64,000 nucleotides of DNA from contig JAIXMF010000002.1 of assembly GCA_025201365.1 (NCBI GenBank), positions 310,001-374,000 on the forward strand, given 5' to 3'. The translations under genes and the position numbers were made by a program. The notes under the pieces are model-generated. The model saw only the letters and a list, made by a program, of their open reading frames with translations. It did not search any database and had not been told where the DNA came from. Numbering within the stretch: position 1 is the first letter of the stretch; every line of letters begins with the position of its first letter. The DNA comes from Syncephalis plumigaleata (lineage: Eukaryota > Zoopagomycota > Zoopagomycetes > Zoopagales > Piptocephalidaceae). Of the stretch, positions 24,273 to 35,315 are shown piece by piece.

Positions 24273-26124
24273 ATGATGCTAACGGTATATCAGTTTATTA
24301 GTATAGCATTGATTTTGCTTCGGATACAGTATGTCGTAGCACTCAGTGATATTTACGAAATGTCTTCAGGGGAGGCGGTATTTCGTTCCAAAATAACCGG
24401 TAAACCATTTGATATGACACCCCACTATGAAGCAACTGGGATAAATAATTTACGTGCAAACAAGTACAAGGGCGAGGGTGTACGTGTTGGCATTATTGGT
24501 GGAGGAATAGTCTATGACCATAAAGTATTTCTTGAATCAAAGTTCTTAAGCGGGAAAATGGACGGCTATGGCTTTGTGCATCGTAGATTCACCGGTACGA
24601 ATCAAGTGTATCCAAGTACTGATTTTGAAGATTTCCACAATGGCCATGGACTGAGATGGCGGGAATTATCGGGGGAAACTCAGAGCAATATAAGGGAATC
24701 GCACCACAAGCACTCTTGGGTATCTATCGAGTATTTGGCGAAGTTGGCCGAACATCAACATCCATCGTACTAAAGGCGTTAACCCTGGCTATTGAGGAGA
24801 AAAAAATGAAAATAATCACATTGCCAGAGATTGGTGTTATCGATTCGAATGAAGAGAATCTAAGGAGGAAGATCAAGCAGGCTAGTCAGAATAACGTTAT
24901 CATGGTGGCGGCGGCAACGCCAAACAACTACGTCAATCCTAAATACTTTTCTTACGCTGGACTTCCGGTATTATCGGTAGGCGGGATTAATCTACCATAC
25001 GATATGGGTCATTGGTTCACCCACATGTCTACGGGCACAAAACTTTTGTTCACTACTACATGTCGATACATGTCATATACATTCGATGATATCGATCTAG
25101 TTATTGCTAGTCCATTACGCCCTCACAACGCAATAACTTTTGACAAACCAGTGAATGGTAAGGTCATCCTATTGCCTCCATACAATTACGACAATATAGG
25201 CGGCTTATTATCTGCGGCAAAATCGTTCGGTGCCAAAGGTGTCATTTCTATTCGTAAAATGTCAAATGCCAAGCACGACTGTCGTGTTCCATTGTTCATT
25301 ATTACTCCTGAGGAACACGAGTACCTCTCTGAAAGACTCAATCATCGGTATGCCTTTAAAGGAGAGCAAGGTTGCCTGTTAGATGAGAAGAACATCCATA
25401 TAAGTTCAGCGGTATCACGTAATTTACCATTTACATGGCCTATTCGTCCTGATATTCTTGCTCCTAGTGATGCTATTATGGCACCTAGTCCGATAAACAA
25501 AAAGAACTATGTACAATTAAACGACATATCAGCTGCTGTAGCCTACGCTGCTGGATCCATTGCATTATTAGTGGAGGCGCATAGGCCAATTAACCTTGGT
25601 TACAAAGAGATCAGAGACATGTTCCAAAATGGTGCACGCCCACTAAAGGATCCCACTCTAGATAGCTACATATCGGCCGAGTATCAAGGTGCCGGTCTAA
25701 TGAACTTGGCGAAAGCGGCATGGCCCACCATAGGTGTAATGCCATCCGTCGTTGATCTATCCGAGGCCAGTCCGCAGGATAAAAATAAGCCCATACAATT
25801 ATATATCATTAATTTGATCGGTCTACATGAGTATTCGATTTCGTGGAAACCCGCCAATGCTCTACTCAAATGCGGCCGCAAGTACATACGATTAATCCGT
25901 ATAGTGCATCGATATTAGTGACAACCAAGATTCCATCGAGAGTGAAGGCCAATCCAAATGGTGCAATCGCGGTAGATATTTATATTCACGTCAAGGCACT
26001 AATACCATCAGGCTGTCGATTGAACTACTCTGGCTACATTGTCGTCGATAGATATCCATTAGATGTTGAAAAGTATTCCGATGCTGCTACATTTATTCCT
26101 TACTATAATATAATCACTAATTAA
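24273..26124 (+). CDS. secreted subtilase-like (S8) protein with PA-type insert, catalytic Asp missing
   Basis: A signal peptide (MMLTVYQFISIALILLRIQY) precedes a subtilisin-like domain. The His motif reads NGHG-TEMAGIIGG and the Ser motif NDISAAVAYAAGSIALL, which keeps the Ser but not the usual GTSM context. The Asp motif reads VRVGIIGGGIVYDH where active enzymes have IIDSG, so the catalytic Asp is replaced by Gly. A PA-like insert (GKVILLPPYNYDNIGGLLSA) and a C-terminal beta region follow, as in C5a-peptidase or cucumisin-like subtilases. The frame slips by one missing base near 24651 (within the His motif) and near 25870. Known pseudo-subtilases may act as inhibitors or binding proteins; that role here is inference. 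It lies in a group of secreted-protein genes with the fungalysin. Confidence 0.8.
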
Positions 26125-26300
26125 TCCTTTATACTATTTGAATAAACTAATTTATTACTATTCAAGATGGTTGCAAATACAATTATAATTCTATAGCATT
26201 GTTTGCCAGCATAGTTTAATGACATACAACACTACTAACGCATAGTTACTGCATAGCGAATGATGCATCATGACTACTACGAGGTTTTCCAACCAGCTAA

Positions 26301-26362
26301 CGAATAAACGTGTACTCGTAATGTTATGTTGATCGCACCCGGTACATTTCTCCTTTATTAAC
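26301..26362 (+). repeat. repeat block shared with the HRQ1 3' end
   Basis: The block from CGAATAAACGTGTACTCGTA to TACATTTCTCCTTTATTAAC matches, in opposite orientation, 31199-31258 at the end of the helicase gene. It is preceded at 26277-26300 by GAGGTTTTCCAACCAGCTAA, the complement of the dispersed repeat core. It lies just beyond the F-box gene stop codon. Confidence 0.65.
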
Positions 26363-26375
26363 AGTTAAAAACTAT

Positions 26376-27968
26376 TTACACATCCATATCAAATAAAGTA
26401 CCAGTATTAAAATGATAAACAGTAGGATTATTCGACGCAGTTATTGAGATACAAAATGTGGAACAAATAACGAAGCTAGTAGATGAGCTGTCACTGTCTT
26501 GATCGTCTTCATCGTCTTCATCTTCTTCATTCAATCTACCAACGCTAAATCCGCATGATTTACCCGAGTAAACATCGCGTACCTGGCCACCATGCTCACC
26601 ATGACACCACAAAATACGCCCGATAATGGGACAACAATTTGGCATACCATTAGGATCGGGGAAATAGATAGGATCACCGCTAGCAAGATCAATGACCATG
26701 TAGCAGTCATCGAATTGGATAACCGCTTGATGTGGATTCAAGCGGAATGCCGAACGACCTTGCATATACGAGCATATATACTTTTGCGATGGTGCGCGAC
26801 CTATCGTATAAATATCAAGAGTGCAAGCGTCGAGTGGACCGCAAACCGCGTAGACATAATCGGGCCCCAAATGAAAGAGACGACATACCTCGTAAGTGTG
26901 ATCACACTGAAATTTACCAGTGCGTACCTTTTCCGTAGTAAGCGTATCGGCATTATTATTACCGGCAATTAGTTGGTATTGTCGCCAATCGAGCGATTTC
27001 AACACAACACTTGGCACGTAACTAAATATTGTGATACGATCCTCGGTTGCCGACATGATAAACGCAATACGATAAATGTAATAGGGTAACTTGTAAGATC
27101 GACCTGTACTTAGATTCCACGCGCTGTTTGACGAGGCGCTCTCATCCCACGTCATGATAAGCCAACGACCTAATGTACATATACGTGCCACTGATAAATC
27201 GCCCTCCACGTCAATGGATGTCCAGTCATCTTCCGAGTAGGTGGGTCGTACGAGGAATTTGCCATTAAAATCTACACCTGTGTAATAGCCATTGGTGAAA
27301 ATAAGACGAATACTAGTCAATGGGCAATGATGATAACGGTGAGTGTGTGGTAGTTCGCTCGGCATGGATATCACGGATTTTACGGGGTTAGAAATGTCGA
27401 CTAGCATTTCGGCAAACGTTGAATTACCGGTGCTAGTATCGTCATCATCCGCTATCGTTGTTGCCGCTGTCGTCGTCAAATATTGTTTGGCGCTCACCTT
27501 TAATGGTAGGTTCGAGGCACTAACATGGCCACGATATCTATGCCAAAACATTTGTTTAATGTACCCGCTATACGTCAGCTCTTTGTAGCGACCTTCGTCG
27601 CACCAGTTCTCCTCCACTTTACGACGGTCAGCATAGGCTTGACGCCAGTTAATACTTTGTAATGCCGCATATTCCGACCTGCTACCGCAAAAGTCTACGG
27701 TCGAGTTGGTTGGACGTCCTTTTTGTCGCCATATTGCGTTACGATACCACAGTAGAAAGTCTTCTTCGTGCGCAACATACTTCCAGTGAAACGTCCTCCC
27801 GTATAGACCACGCCAATAATGAATAGACTGTTTTACACTTTGCTCTATGGAACGACTACTGCACTGTAATTCCAATAGTTCAGTGTCGTCTAATGTTTCC
27901 AATATAACATTCTTTGCACTAAACGGGAGACACGACAAGGCGACTTCAAATGGAGAATAAGCTATCAT
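26376..27968 (-). CDS. F-box-like protein with putative propeller C terminus
   Basis: An intact 530-codon single exon. The N terminus (about residues 10-60) has the F-box pattern: LPFSAKNVILETLDDTELLE, then CSSRSI and HYWRGLYGRTFHW. The rest has repeated Trp- and aromatic-rich segments (DDWTSIDVEGDLSVARICTL, RLFHLGPDYVYAVCGPLDAC) that suggest a beta-propeller-like substrate-binding region, and a Glu/Asp-rich loop. By family it would be a substrate receptor of an SCF ubiquitin ligase; an RBX1 subunit is encoded at 50.4 kb. No frame slips are visible. The F-box assignment rests on pattern alone. Confidence 0.6.
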   Translation of the reverse strand: MIAYSPFEVALSCLPFSAKNVILETLDDTELLELQCSSRSIEQSVKQSIHYWRGLYGRTFHWKYVAHEEDFLLWYRNAIWRQKGRPTNSTVDFCGSRSEYAALQSINWRQAYADRRKVEENWCDEGRYKELTYSGYIKQMFWHRYRGHVSASNLPLKVSAKQYLTTTAATTIADDDDTSTGNSTFAEMLVDISNPVKSVISMPSELPHTHRYHHCPLTSIRLIFTNGYYTGVDFNGKFLVRPTYSEDDWTSIDVEGDLSVARICTLGRWLIMTWDESASSNSAWNLSTGRSYKLPYYIYRIAFIMSATEDRITIFSYVPSVVLKSLDWRQYQLIAGNNNADTLTTEKVRTGKFQCDHTYEVCRLFHLGPDYVYAVCGPLDACTLDIYTIGRAPSQKYICSYMQGRSAFRLNPHQAVIQFDDCYMVIDLASGDPIYFPDPNGMPNCCPIIGRILWCHGEHGGQVRDVYSGKSCGFSVGRLNEEDEDDEDDQDSDSSSTSFVICSTFCISITASNNPTVYHFNTGTLFDMDV

Positions 27969-28200
27969 GGTATTATAGGGATAAGTTGTCGCATGCAGCT
28001 ATTTGGCATGCACCAATCAAGCTTATCTCTCTCGTTAATTATAGAATGTTTATTTTCGCGCTTCAAAGATCATGACCGCATTCCGGCAGTTGTGTAAGCA
28101 AATCCAATGCTTAATTATTTTCTAATAAACTTGTTAACACTTTATTAATTGTTATTAAAGACACTATTTTATTAGTGCTGTTGACCAATATGCAAAACTA

Positions 28201-28264
28201 TTTATTAATGAAAGCAAAAGTTAAAGGTGTTAATGATGTTAACTGGTTGGAAAAGCACTGTAGA
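28201..28264 (+). repeat. dispersed short repeat, copy B
   Basis: Contains AAAGCAAAAGTTAAAGGTGT and AACTGGTTGGAAAAGCACTG, related to copies at 19948, 30183, 31123 and 26277. It lies between the divergent F-box and multi-pass membrane genes. Confidence 0.55.
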
Positions 28265-28406
28265 CAACTCTCTACTTAAATGGAGAGCAGCTCAACATGT
28301 ATGACAATGATGTCATAGTAACAGTTTAAAGAAGGTCAAGGCTATTACGAGCTCTATTGTTGCCATTATCGATTCTTTCCATTTCATTCAGTATCAAACG
28401 GTTGCA

Positions 28407-29385
28407 ATGACCAATCCAACAACACTCGCGTCGACACCAGCGGTAAAGCAACCGCCGCCGACGCCAACCTTGATAGACGACTTGGTTAAAGAGCACGGAC
28501 GACCACTACGACGTGTAGCGAAGGGTTTGTCATTACTGCCACTTGGCGCTGTACGTGCATTTCAACGACCCGCTTTCCGTCAACAATTCCTATTTGCCGT
28601 GGCCGCACAACTGGCTAGCTTCTTCTATTACGTCTACTCAGCGTGTTATTGGCAGTGGGCCCGTTATGGGTCACTCGATTCCTAGTAACGCTACTACTAC
28701 CAAGCAGTAGTCATACTCGTGTTCACTTGTTGACCATGCTCACTTCGCTTATCAATCTAGTGGATGGCTTCATTGATGGTACTCCCTTGCTATTGCTATT
28801 ATCGCTACGTTATATATGGCCTAGCACGCTGGATGTTATTTTTATGGATTCGGCCAAGGCACGCGACCCAGCTCTCGCGACAATTCTTGAGGCCCGACCC
28901 TACACCTATCATTATTGGCGGGAGTTTCGTCATTATCTAAGACGTTCGCTGCAACGTTTACGCTGGCTAATTCCTTATAAACTCGCCGCACTAATACCAT
29001 TTGTAGGTCCATTCATCATTATGGGTATGTCATTCTACATGACGCGTCGTGCTTTCGGTCGTCGTCTTGCCTTGTTCTACGCCGTGTTAACCGTCATGCC
29101 TGGTGGTCGTGTATACGCCGTGAAATAATGGAACTAGCCCTGGGTAGCCGTCAACTGGCGCGCGAATTACTTGAGCCATTTTTCTGTCGTATGGATATGG
29201 ATGGTCGTATGCGACGCGAATGGTTCCGACATCGTAACGCTGCCACTTTCGGTTTTGGCGTAATAGCCTATATACTGATGCAGCACAATTGGTCCAATTT
29301 GATTGTATATATCATAGCACAGGCGGCCATTATAGAGCTCGTCTCTGCGGACAAGACACTATCTCGCGAAACAAAACAAAACTAA
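28407..29385 (+). CDS. multi-pass membrane protein, EI24/RRT8-like
   Basis: About 325 codons. A cytosolic N terminus (VKEHGRPLRRVAKGLSLLPL) leads to several hydrophobic helices: FLFAVAAQLASFFYYVYS, VGPLWVTRFLVTLLL, LIPYKLAALIPFVGPFIIMG and FGFGVIAYILMQ. The PFVGPF turn followed by a charged RRAFGRRLALFY segment resembles fungal outer-spore-wall RRT8/LDS proteins and the EI24 fold, though similarity is moderate. The frame slips by one missing base near 28641 and near 29122. An alternative 41-nt intron at the first site would also restore frame but would remove part of a helix. Possible roles in lipid droplets or spore wall are inference from the family. Confidence 0.5.
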
Positions 29386-29621
29386 GTGCATTTATCGTTA
29401 TCGTCATTATCGTTATTATCATTGATTACAATTAAATAAACCCCTTATTAATAAATGTATAGATTTTTGTAATGAGTGTTAATAAATTTATTGAAACAGT
29501 TATTGTGGACAATTCAGCCAAAGGATGATGATGCATTCTGTCACTTCAATACTATCCAACTCTTTCTTGTTTTTGTTTCGACTCGTTCATCTTACTTTAT
29601 AATCTTTAGTATTTGCTCATC

Positions 29622-30115
29622 ATGCGTATTGCAGCCAAGTTGCTGTGCGTAACTATCGGTCTAGTGGCATTATCTGCTTACAGTGCTGCCAGCGGTACAC
29701 CCGATGTATACGGCGATATTCATGCGGCCAATGAGTAAGTAGGCAATGCGATAAGCAAGCAGGCGACAAGTATAACCGAGCGCATTTAGGAAGCTAGGCC
29801 ATGAAATTCATTTGGACGAGAAGTTTAGTAAGGCTGACGATCCTTACTACTTCTTCAACCTTAATGACCGTAACGGGGACGGCTGGCTGGATGGCCACGA
29901 GTTACGTACGGCATTCGCAGCCGAAGAACCTGATGCCACGCTGGACTTTCTAGAAGACTGGGTGGAGCGTACCTTTAAGAGTGAAGACAAAGATGGCGAG
30001 TAAGTTGAATACACGCGTATACTTTACATGCCATTATGAATAATAATACTAATTAATCGACAATATCATTAGCAATCGGATATCACTCCATGAGTACCTA
30101 TTAAGCGAACAATAA
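29622..30115 (+). CDS. secreted EF-hand pair protein, MCFD2-like
   Basis: Three exons (29622-29734, 29790-29999, 30073-30115) encode 121 aa. A signal peptide (MRIAAKLLCVTIGLVALSAY) is followed by two EF-hands. The first loop is NDRNGDGWLDGHEL; the second, SEDKDGDNRISLHEYL, is completed only when the last short exon is joined at the GTAAGT donor (30000) and the AG before 30073. Without that join the second loop would be cut after its fifth position. The size, signal peptide and two C-terminal EF-hands resemble MCFD2, the calcium-binding partner of the ERGIC-53 cargo receptor. No retention signal is visible. It would act in the early secretory pathway if the match holds. Confidence 0.75.
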
Positions 30116-30182
30116 TCGTATTACTCATTTTCATCAAATAGGTTATCTAAAAATGACATTTGTTAACGCAATTATCATTATA

Positions 30183-30246
30183 ATACAGGGTTTTCCAACC
30201 GATTAGCACTGTTAGTCATTAACATTTGTTCTTATTAATAAATAAT
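30183..30246 (-). repeat. dispersed short repeat, copy C
   Basis: On the minus strand it reads AAGAACAAATGTTAATGACT and AACAGTGCTAATCGGTTGG, the best match to copy A (19948) and copy D (31123). It lies about 70 bp beyond the EF-hand gene. Confidence 0.62.
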
Positions 30247-30308
30247 CTTGCACGCTCGTTAGTATTATAGATGAATAGAACAAATGAGATTTATTGTATA
30301 ATTGTCAG

Positions 30309-30626
30309 TTACATCAGATTACTATTTTCTGGTCTGGCACACATGGCCGTACCACAGCCTTTATCTTCTCCTCTCTTGATGTAGACGCATTTCGTTCCTG
30401 TACGGCATTTCAAGTCGCACCTTGGCTTAGAGCAGTGACGACTGGGCTTAGTTGGAACACAGTAAGCATGCTTGCACGGGGTCGAGGCAATATAGCATTG
30501 AGTGTCGCCATTGCAGTTGCACTGGGGCTCCACCATAGGACACATAATCGAATTCGATAAATTCAGTGGATTAGCAGTTGCCGCACATGCCAGCATGCCG
30601 ACAACGATTAGACTGATGGAATGCAT
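30309..30626 (-). CDS. small secreted cysteine-rich protein (12 mature Cys)
   Basis: An intact 105-codon frame. The signal peptide MHSISLIVVGMLACAATA is followed by a short spacer and a mature domain with 12 Cys: CPMVEPQCNC, DTQCY, TPCKHAYC, RHCSKPRCDLKC, TKCVY, KGCGTAMC. The even Cys number and compact spacing suggest six disulfides. No known toxin, hydrophobin or CFEM spacing is recognised. It lies tail-to-tail with the EF-hand gene, inside the secreted-protein group. It could be an effector or a wall-associated protein, by composition only. Confidence 0.72.
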   Translation of the reverse strand: MHSISLIVVGMLACAATANPLNLSNSIMCPMVEPQCNCNGDTQCYIASTPCKHAYCVPTKPSRHCSKPRCDLKCRTGTKCVYIKRGEDKGCGTAMCARPENSNLM

Positions 30627-31122
30627 GTTGAGGTGATGTTACTTGGTAGGTGTTGATTTGATGAATGCACTAACTAGATAGGTGAAACAGGCACAAGTAG
30701 GAATAAGAAGCGATGAATGTATGGAATGGCCATTTAACAAGCATGATGGCATACGTATATTTATACCTGTGATACCTGTAAGATATCCATACTAATCCGA
30801 TTTATGCTTGCCGGAATGCCATTACTGTGTTATACGCAATGGCATTGGCGCAAACTGGATGGCAAGTATAGTTATGGTAATACAATTGCCTAAAAAGCTC
30901 GCATTTCGGAGTGTAAAGATGCGCGCGGTTTTATTATTGTTCTACGTAGGATACTCCGCATGAGCAAAAGTGGTAAAATTCTAGTTATGCAGAGCATTGT
31001 TTGATGCGGTTTTAATGGTATTCGCATTGTGGTAAATAACATGGAGCGAATGCTAAACAAAGAATAAAGCATCTGCTAATGGTGGATTCCATACCCACAT
31101 AACGGCAAGGACAGTGATGCAA
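30627..31122. other. intergenic upstream of the Cys-rich secreted gene
   Basis: No gene is seen. A short palindromic pair, GGAATGCCATT and its near complement AATGGCATTGG, lies at about 30813-30848. Confidence 0.45.
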
Positions 31123-31190
31123 TATTATTTACTAATAAGAACAAAAGATAAAGACAAGCAATGCTAACTAATTGGAAAAACCCTTGTAGT
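31123..31190 (+). repeat. dispersed short repeat, copy D
   Basis: Contains TTACTAATAAGAACAAAAGA and CAATGCTAACTAATTGGAAA. Directly followed by the block shared with 26301-26362. Confidence 0.62.
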
Positions 31191-31198
31191 TTATGATT

Positions 31199-31258
31199 GT
31201 TAATAAAGGAGAAATGTACCAAGTGTGATCATCATTACGAGTACGCGTTTATTCGTTA
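31199..31258 (-). repeat. repeat block overlapping the HRQ1 stop codon
   Basis: On the minus strand CGAATAAACGCGTACTCGTA to TTCTCCTTTATTAAC matches 26301-26362. The HRQ1 stop codon (TAA, 31249-31251) lies inside it, so the repeat supplies the last codon and the start of the 3' UTR. Confidence 0.65.
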
Positions 31259-34200
31259 TCACGTTTGAAAATATATTCTAATAGTACAAGCGCACCCTTC
31301 TTGGAAAGTGCTTGATTGCGTTCCGTACAAAGTGGAGAGTTGACACCTATATCCAATAGGGTTAATAACAATAGTATAGCAATAATTTGCCGATCATTAT
31401 TTATTATAACTTACATTGTGGACAACCGTCAATGCATGAACACGTCCGAATCTGCTGGTAGGCCTCGTGTAATATATTATAGAATCGATCGTATATTTTA
31501 GATGATGCTCCTATACCGGCAGCTGTGTCTTGTAGAACAAGTCTGTGTGGAACACAATCAATAATAACAAGGATATGATTATTTAATCATTTGTATTGAA
31601 TGCTGAACAACGACAACAACTTACCGTGGTGGTCGATACCGAGTAGCATGTGGGCTCTTACACTCAATACGTATATCTTCAGCGCCGCATAATACGAATG
31701 ATGGCACTATATTGCGGCAACTATGCGCTACACCGTGTACAGCCTCCTCTGTATCAAGCTGCCTATCCTCGAGTAGTCTCACCGCTGCCGATGGAAAGTC
31801 AAACCAGACGCCAGAATTATTCCACACGACCGATGGCATTTCCACATCGACCGAATCAAGAATACGACCAGTTTGCGCGTCTATCTTGTAATAGCCAAAT
31901 ACTGATGCAGTCACTAGGTTTTATGTTATTGTTATTATTATTATTATTATTATTATTAGCGGTTACTTACTTTGGATAATACCGCGACAAATAGTAATGC
32001 TACTATTGGATGATCGTGCGGTTAACGCTAATTGTTGACTTCCCGCCATGAGTGGACGTGTTTCAATGGTCTCGAGTGGATCGAGATTGGTGTAATCACG
32101 CTGTTGTGTCAACCAGCTGACATGCACTTGTTGCACCGTTACAAATCGATCCACGACATTCATCGAGTTAACCAAGTAGCGTTTACCTTGGTACAAATAG
32201 ATGGCACCCTCGTAGATGGAGAATAGAGCACGTACCGCGTCCATCACTTCAAGTACCACACGCTGACCATTGGTAATATCGATGACTGACCAGTCATCCT
32301 CGTTGGATCTACCACGAATAGCCACTTGACCCGGTGGGAACTGACTCATATCCGGATGTGCTCGATAATACTACGAGGTGCGCTATGCTTAGCAGCTATT
32401 TGTATAGAACACGCGCAACAATATCGCCTACCTGTGAATTGATTCGTCTCAAATGTGCTTGACATAGCGTTTCCAGTTGCGAGCCAAACCATCGTTTGTC
32501 CTCGTTAATATCGATTACCCGTTCATACGCCGCACATTGCAGCTGTGCACCCAGTATGGAGGGATGTGACCAGTCGGCAGTGACAGCGGGTGCCACGTCA
32601 AATAGTTGATCAGGACGACGCGAGTAATACTGATCTAATGGTTGCTCGTCCGCTACCAGGATGGCCAACGACGTTTGTTGACGACGTCCAACTCGTCCAA
32701 TTTGCTGTTTCAACGCCGCTTTATCCCATGGCACACCGACTAATACAACGGCATCCAAGGATCCAATATCGATGCCGAGTTCCAAGGCACTAGTAGCCAC
32801 CACAGCGAGTAGTTTACCGGAGAACATGTCTTTTTCAATTTGACGTCTAATCTATTGTTGTTGTTGTTGTTGTTGATGTTGCCAATTATCATGAGCAATC
32901 ATTCAGTGAATATTATGCTATAGCTGATCGAGGTATACTTACTGCTGGATCATATCCACTACGATAGGATGCGACATAAGGGATTAAATGTGATAAATCG
33001 GTTTCATTAAATAGATCATGTAGTTGTTGCAGTACAAGCTCGCATACTCTACGTGTCTATATCATACATATATGGATATATAGTCAGTCTAGTTACTATT
33101 GTAACATCGCTTAATGCTCACCCTGCAAAATAGAATGGATCGTACGCGACGTTCCACCAGAAATGCCAGCAATCGTGCACCCTCCAATATCGAGCGACGT
33201 CTACCTAATTCCGGCATGGTGACATCTCGTAATGGTGGATTCCACACTAGGAATTCCTATTGTGATATTAGTAAAGGAAATGTAACAAGTCTACTACAAT
33301 AAAACTATATCGCAATTACCTTACGTCCATGAGGGCACCATCCGTTTCTATTAAGCTAATCTCGTCATGCTCTAATCCGAATAGATTGGCCATATGCTTA
33401 TTATTTATACATATCATTAATAATGATTATTATTATTGTTCAATTATGTCAACCTACCTCAACGGGATTGGCAATGGTGGCACTACAAGTAATAAAACGA
33501 ACCGTATTATTATCGTAAGCAGCGCAAATGCGACGTAATCGACGTAGAATTACCGCGACATTTGCACCGAATCCACCCGTGTATACATGCAATTCTAAAT
33601 AGCAAATAAGAGTTATACGTCAATATACTTTGTTCATCATACACATATACACGTATATACATTCGCATACCATCGAGTACAACTAGACGAAGATTCTTAT
33701 AAAAGTTATGCCATCGATCAGCATACGGTAACAATGACATATGCAACGTATCCGGATTGCTAAACAGGATGTTCGCCTTATCGCGAGCATGTTGTCGTGC
33801 CAATCGATCGCCCGCCGTGTCGCCATCATGTACGGCCAATTGGACCCAATCCATAAGTTGCGTGTGTGCCTTGACTAGCCTCTCCATCGAATCCAGTTGA
33901 TCCCGCGACAATGCCTTGGTCGGGAACATCCATAGAATACGCGTATCGTGATTATTACTAATCGCTGCTTCTTCCAATAGTTGTAACGTTGGTACTTGAT
34001 AAATAATCGATTTACCACTGTCAGATTCATTGTTATTACTATTATGATGGTGATGATGATGATGATGATGATGTAACTCATTGTATGCTTATTATTGTTC
34101 ATTACCTTGAAGTACTTGTTGCCACTACCACATGTTTACCATTGTTTAACTCGTTCAATGCTTTCGCTTGATGTGTATAGAATTGTTTAATGCCACGCGT

Positions 34201-35315
34201 ATCACGTAATACTCTCAGTAGCTCATCCGATAATGATTGTTTAGGAATAGCTAGGATGATTTAGCATGTAATCAATGCAAAGAATAATATGCTTACCAAA
34301 TTGTTCTGCACAAGCGGAAAATGTTCTTCTACCATTTTGTTCCACTTGTCCTTCGTAGTAAGGCGGCGATAACAATTCATCTAGCACGTTGTCTACATTC
34401 AAACAAGGTGCGTCCATCGTTGAACTGTTAATCTTATTAGTTGGTGATGAGCACGATGATGGCGAGGCTAATAGGCTCGATTGTATGTCATTTGCCTTTT
34501 CATTTAGTGCTTGTTCCGCATTATCTCCCTGAATATTATATAATTTATATATTATATATTTACAAGTATACTGCTATTGATCATAGCTAACTTACCATAT
34601 CTACGAGAAATTGCTGTAAAACATGACGAAATGCCGCGATACGCTGTTGAATGATCATCACCGTGTCAATTTGTCCCTTTGTCTTTGTACGTATTCGTTT
34701 GACTTTTGACGACGAGTTATGATTAATGACTTCCAGTAACTTGGATGGGATTGGCGGTAACTCCAATACTAGTACGAATGCAGTATCATGGCTATTACTA
34801 GATGATAAGTAGGGCGAGTATGGATCGTCCAGTGCTCGTTTACGTGGTCTTCTCATGTCTGTTACTGCATTAGGATCATTATCTTGATGCATTGGATTAA
34901 TAGATTGTGCCGATAATGCATCCAGCTCTGCATGCGTCCTATGCACGGCTGTCACCAGTTCGGGAGCAATAGCTAGGATACATGCCAAGGTATACTTCGT
35001 CAAAGACGATTTATCATTGCCACTACCATTACCATCGCCGCGTGCATGTTTGCTAACTGACACGTTGGATATCTTGCTTTCTATCGCATCGAAGCGTAGT
35101 ACACTGGGAGGTCTCGTTGTCACTTTGGAACGAGTCTGGTGTGCGAGAAATTCGTAAAACGTAACTATGGTAGTAAATGCTTGTATTAAGTCATTAGCCC
35201 AAGTTGGCCAATCATTCAACTGTGCTAGCTGTGACTGATTACTCGCGTTAGTAGAGGTAGCAGAGGAATCACTAGGAACTGGAGATAGCGAAGCAGTACG
35301 CTTCTTGCGTGGCAT
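31249..35315 (-). CDS. HRQ1: HRQ1-type RecQ4-family DEAH helicase
   Basis: About a dozen exons. The start at 35315 (MPRKKRTASLSPVPSDS) gives a long, poorly conserved N terminus with a basic patch. The helicase core follows: KHVVVATSTSR-GKS (Walker A), MFPTKALSRDQL (Ia), the DELH box formed across an intron (VVLD | ELHVYTGGFGANV), TCSATIANP (III), VVATSALELGIDIG (V) and QQIGRVGRR (VI). The C-terminal part has GAIYLYQGKRYLVNSMN and YTQ-like LTQQRDYTNLDP, then a Cys cluster CSCIDGCPQC..SPLC, the last Cys joined over a final intron (about 31332-31405), and KKGALVLLEYIFKRDNE. HRQ1 is a 3'-5' helicase for crosslink repair and telomere maintenance. Its stop codon lies inside a repeat block. Confidence 0.9.

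Noticed and set aside
28641-28681. 41-nt intron in the multi-pass membrane gene
   Set aside because: It restores the frame but is very short and would delete part of a membrane helix; a one-base loss explains the data better.
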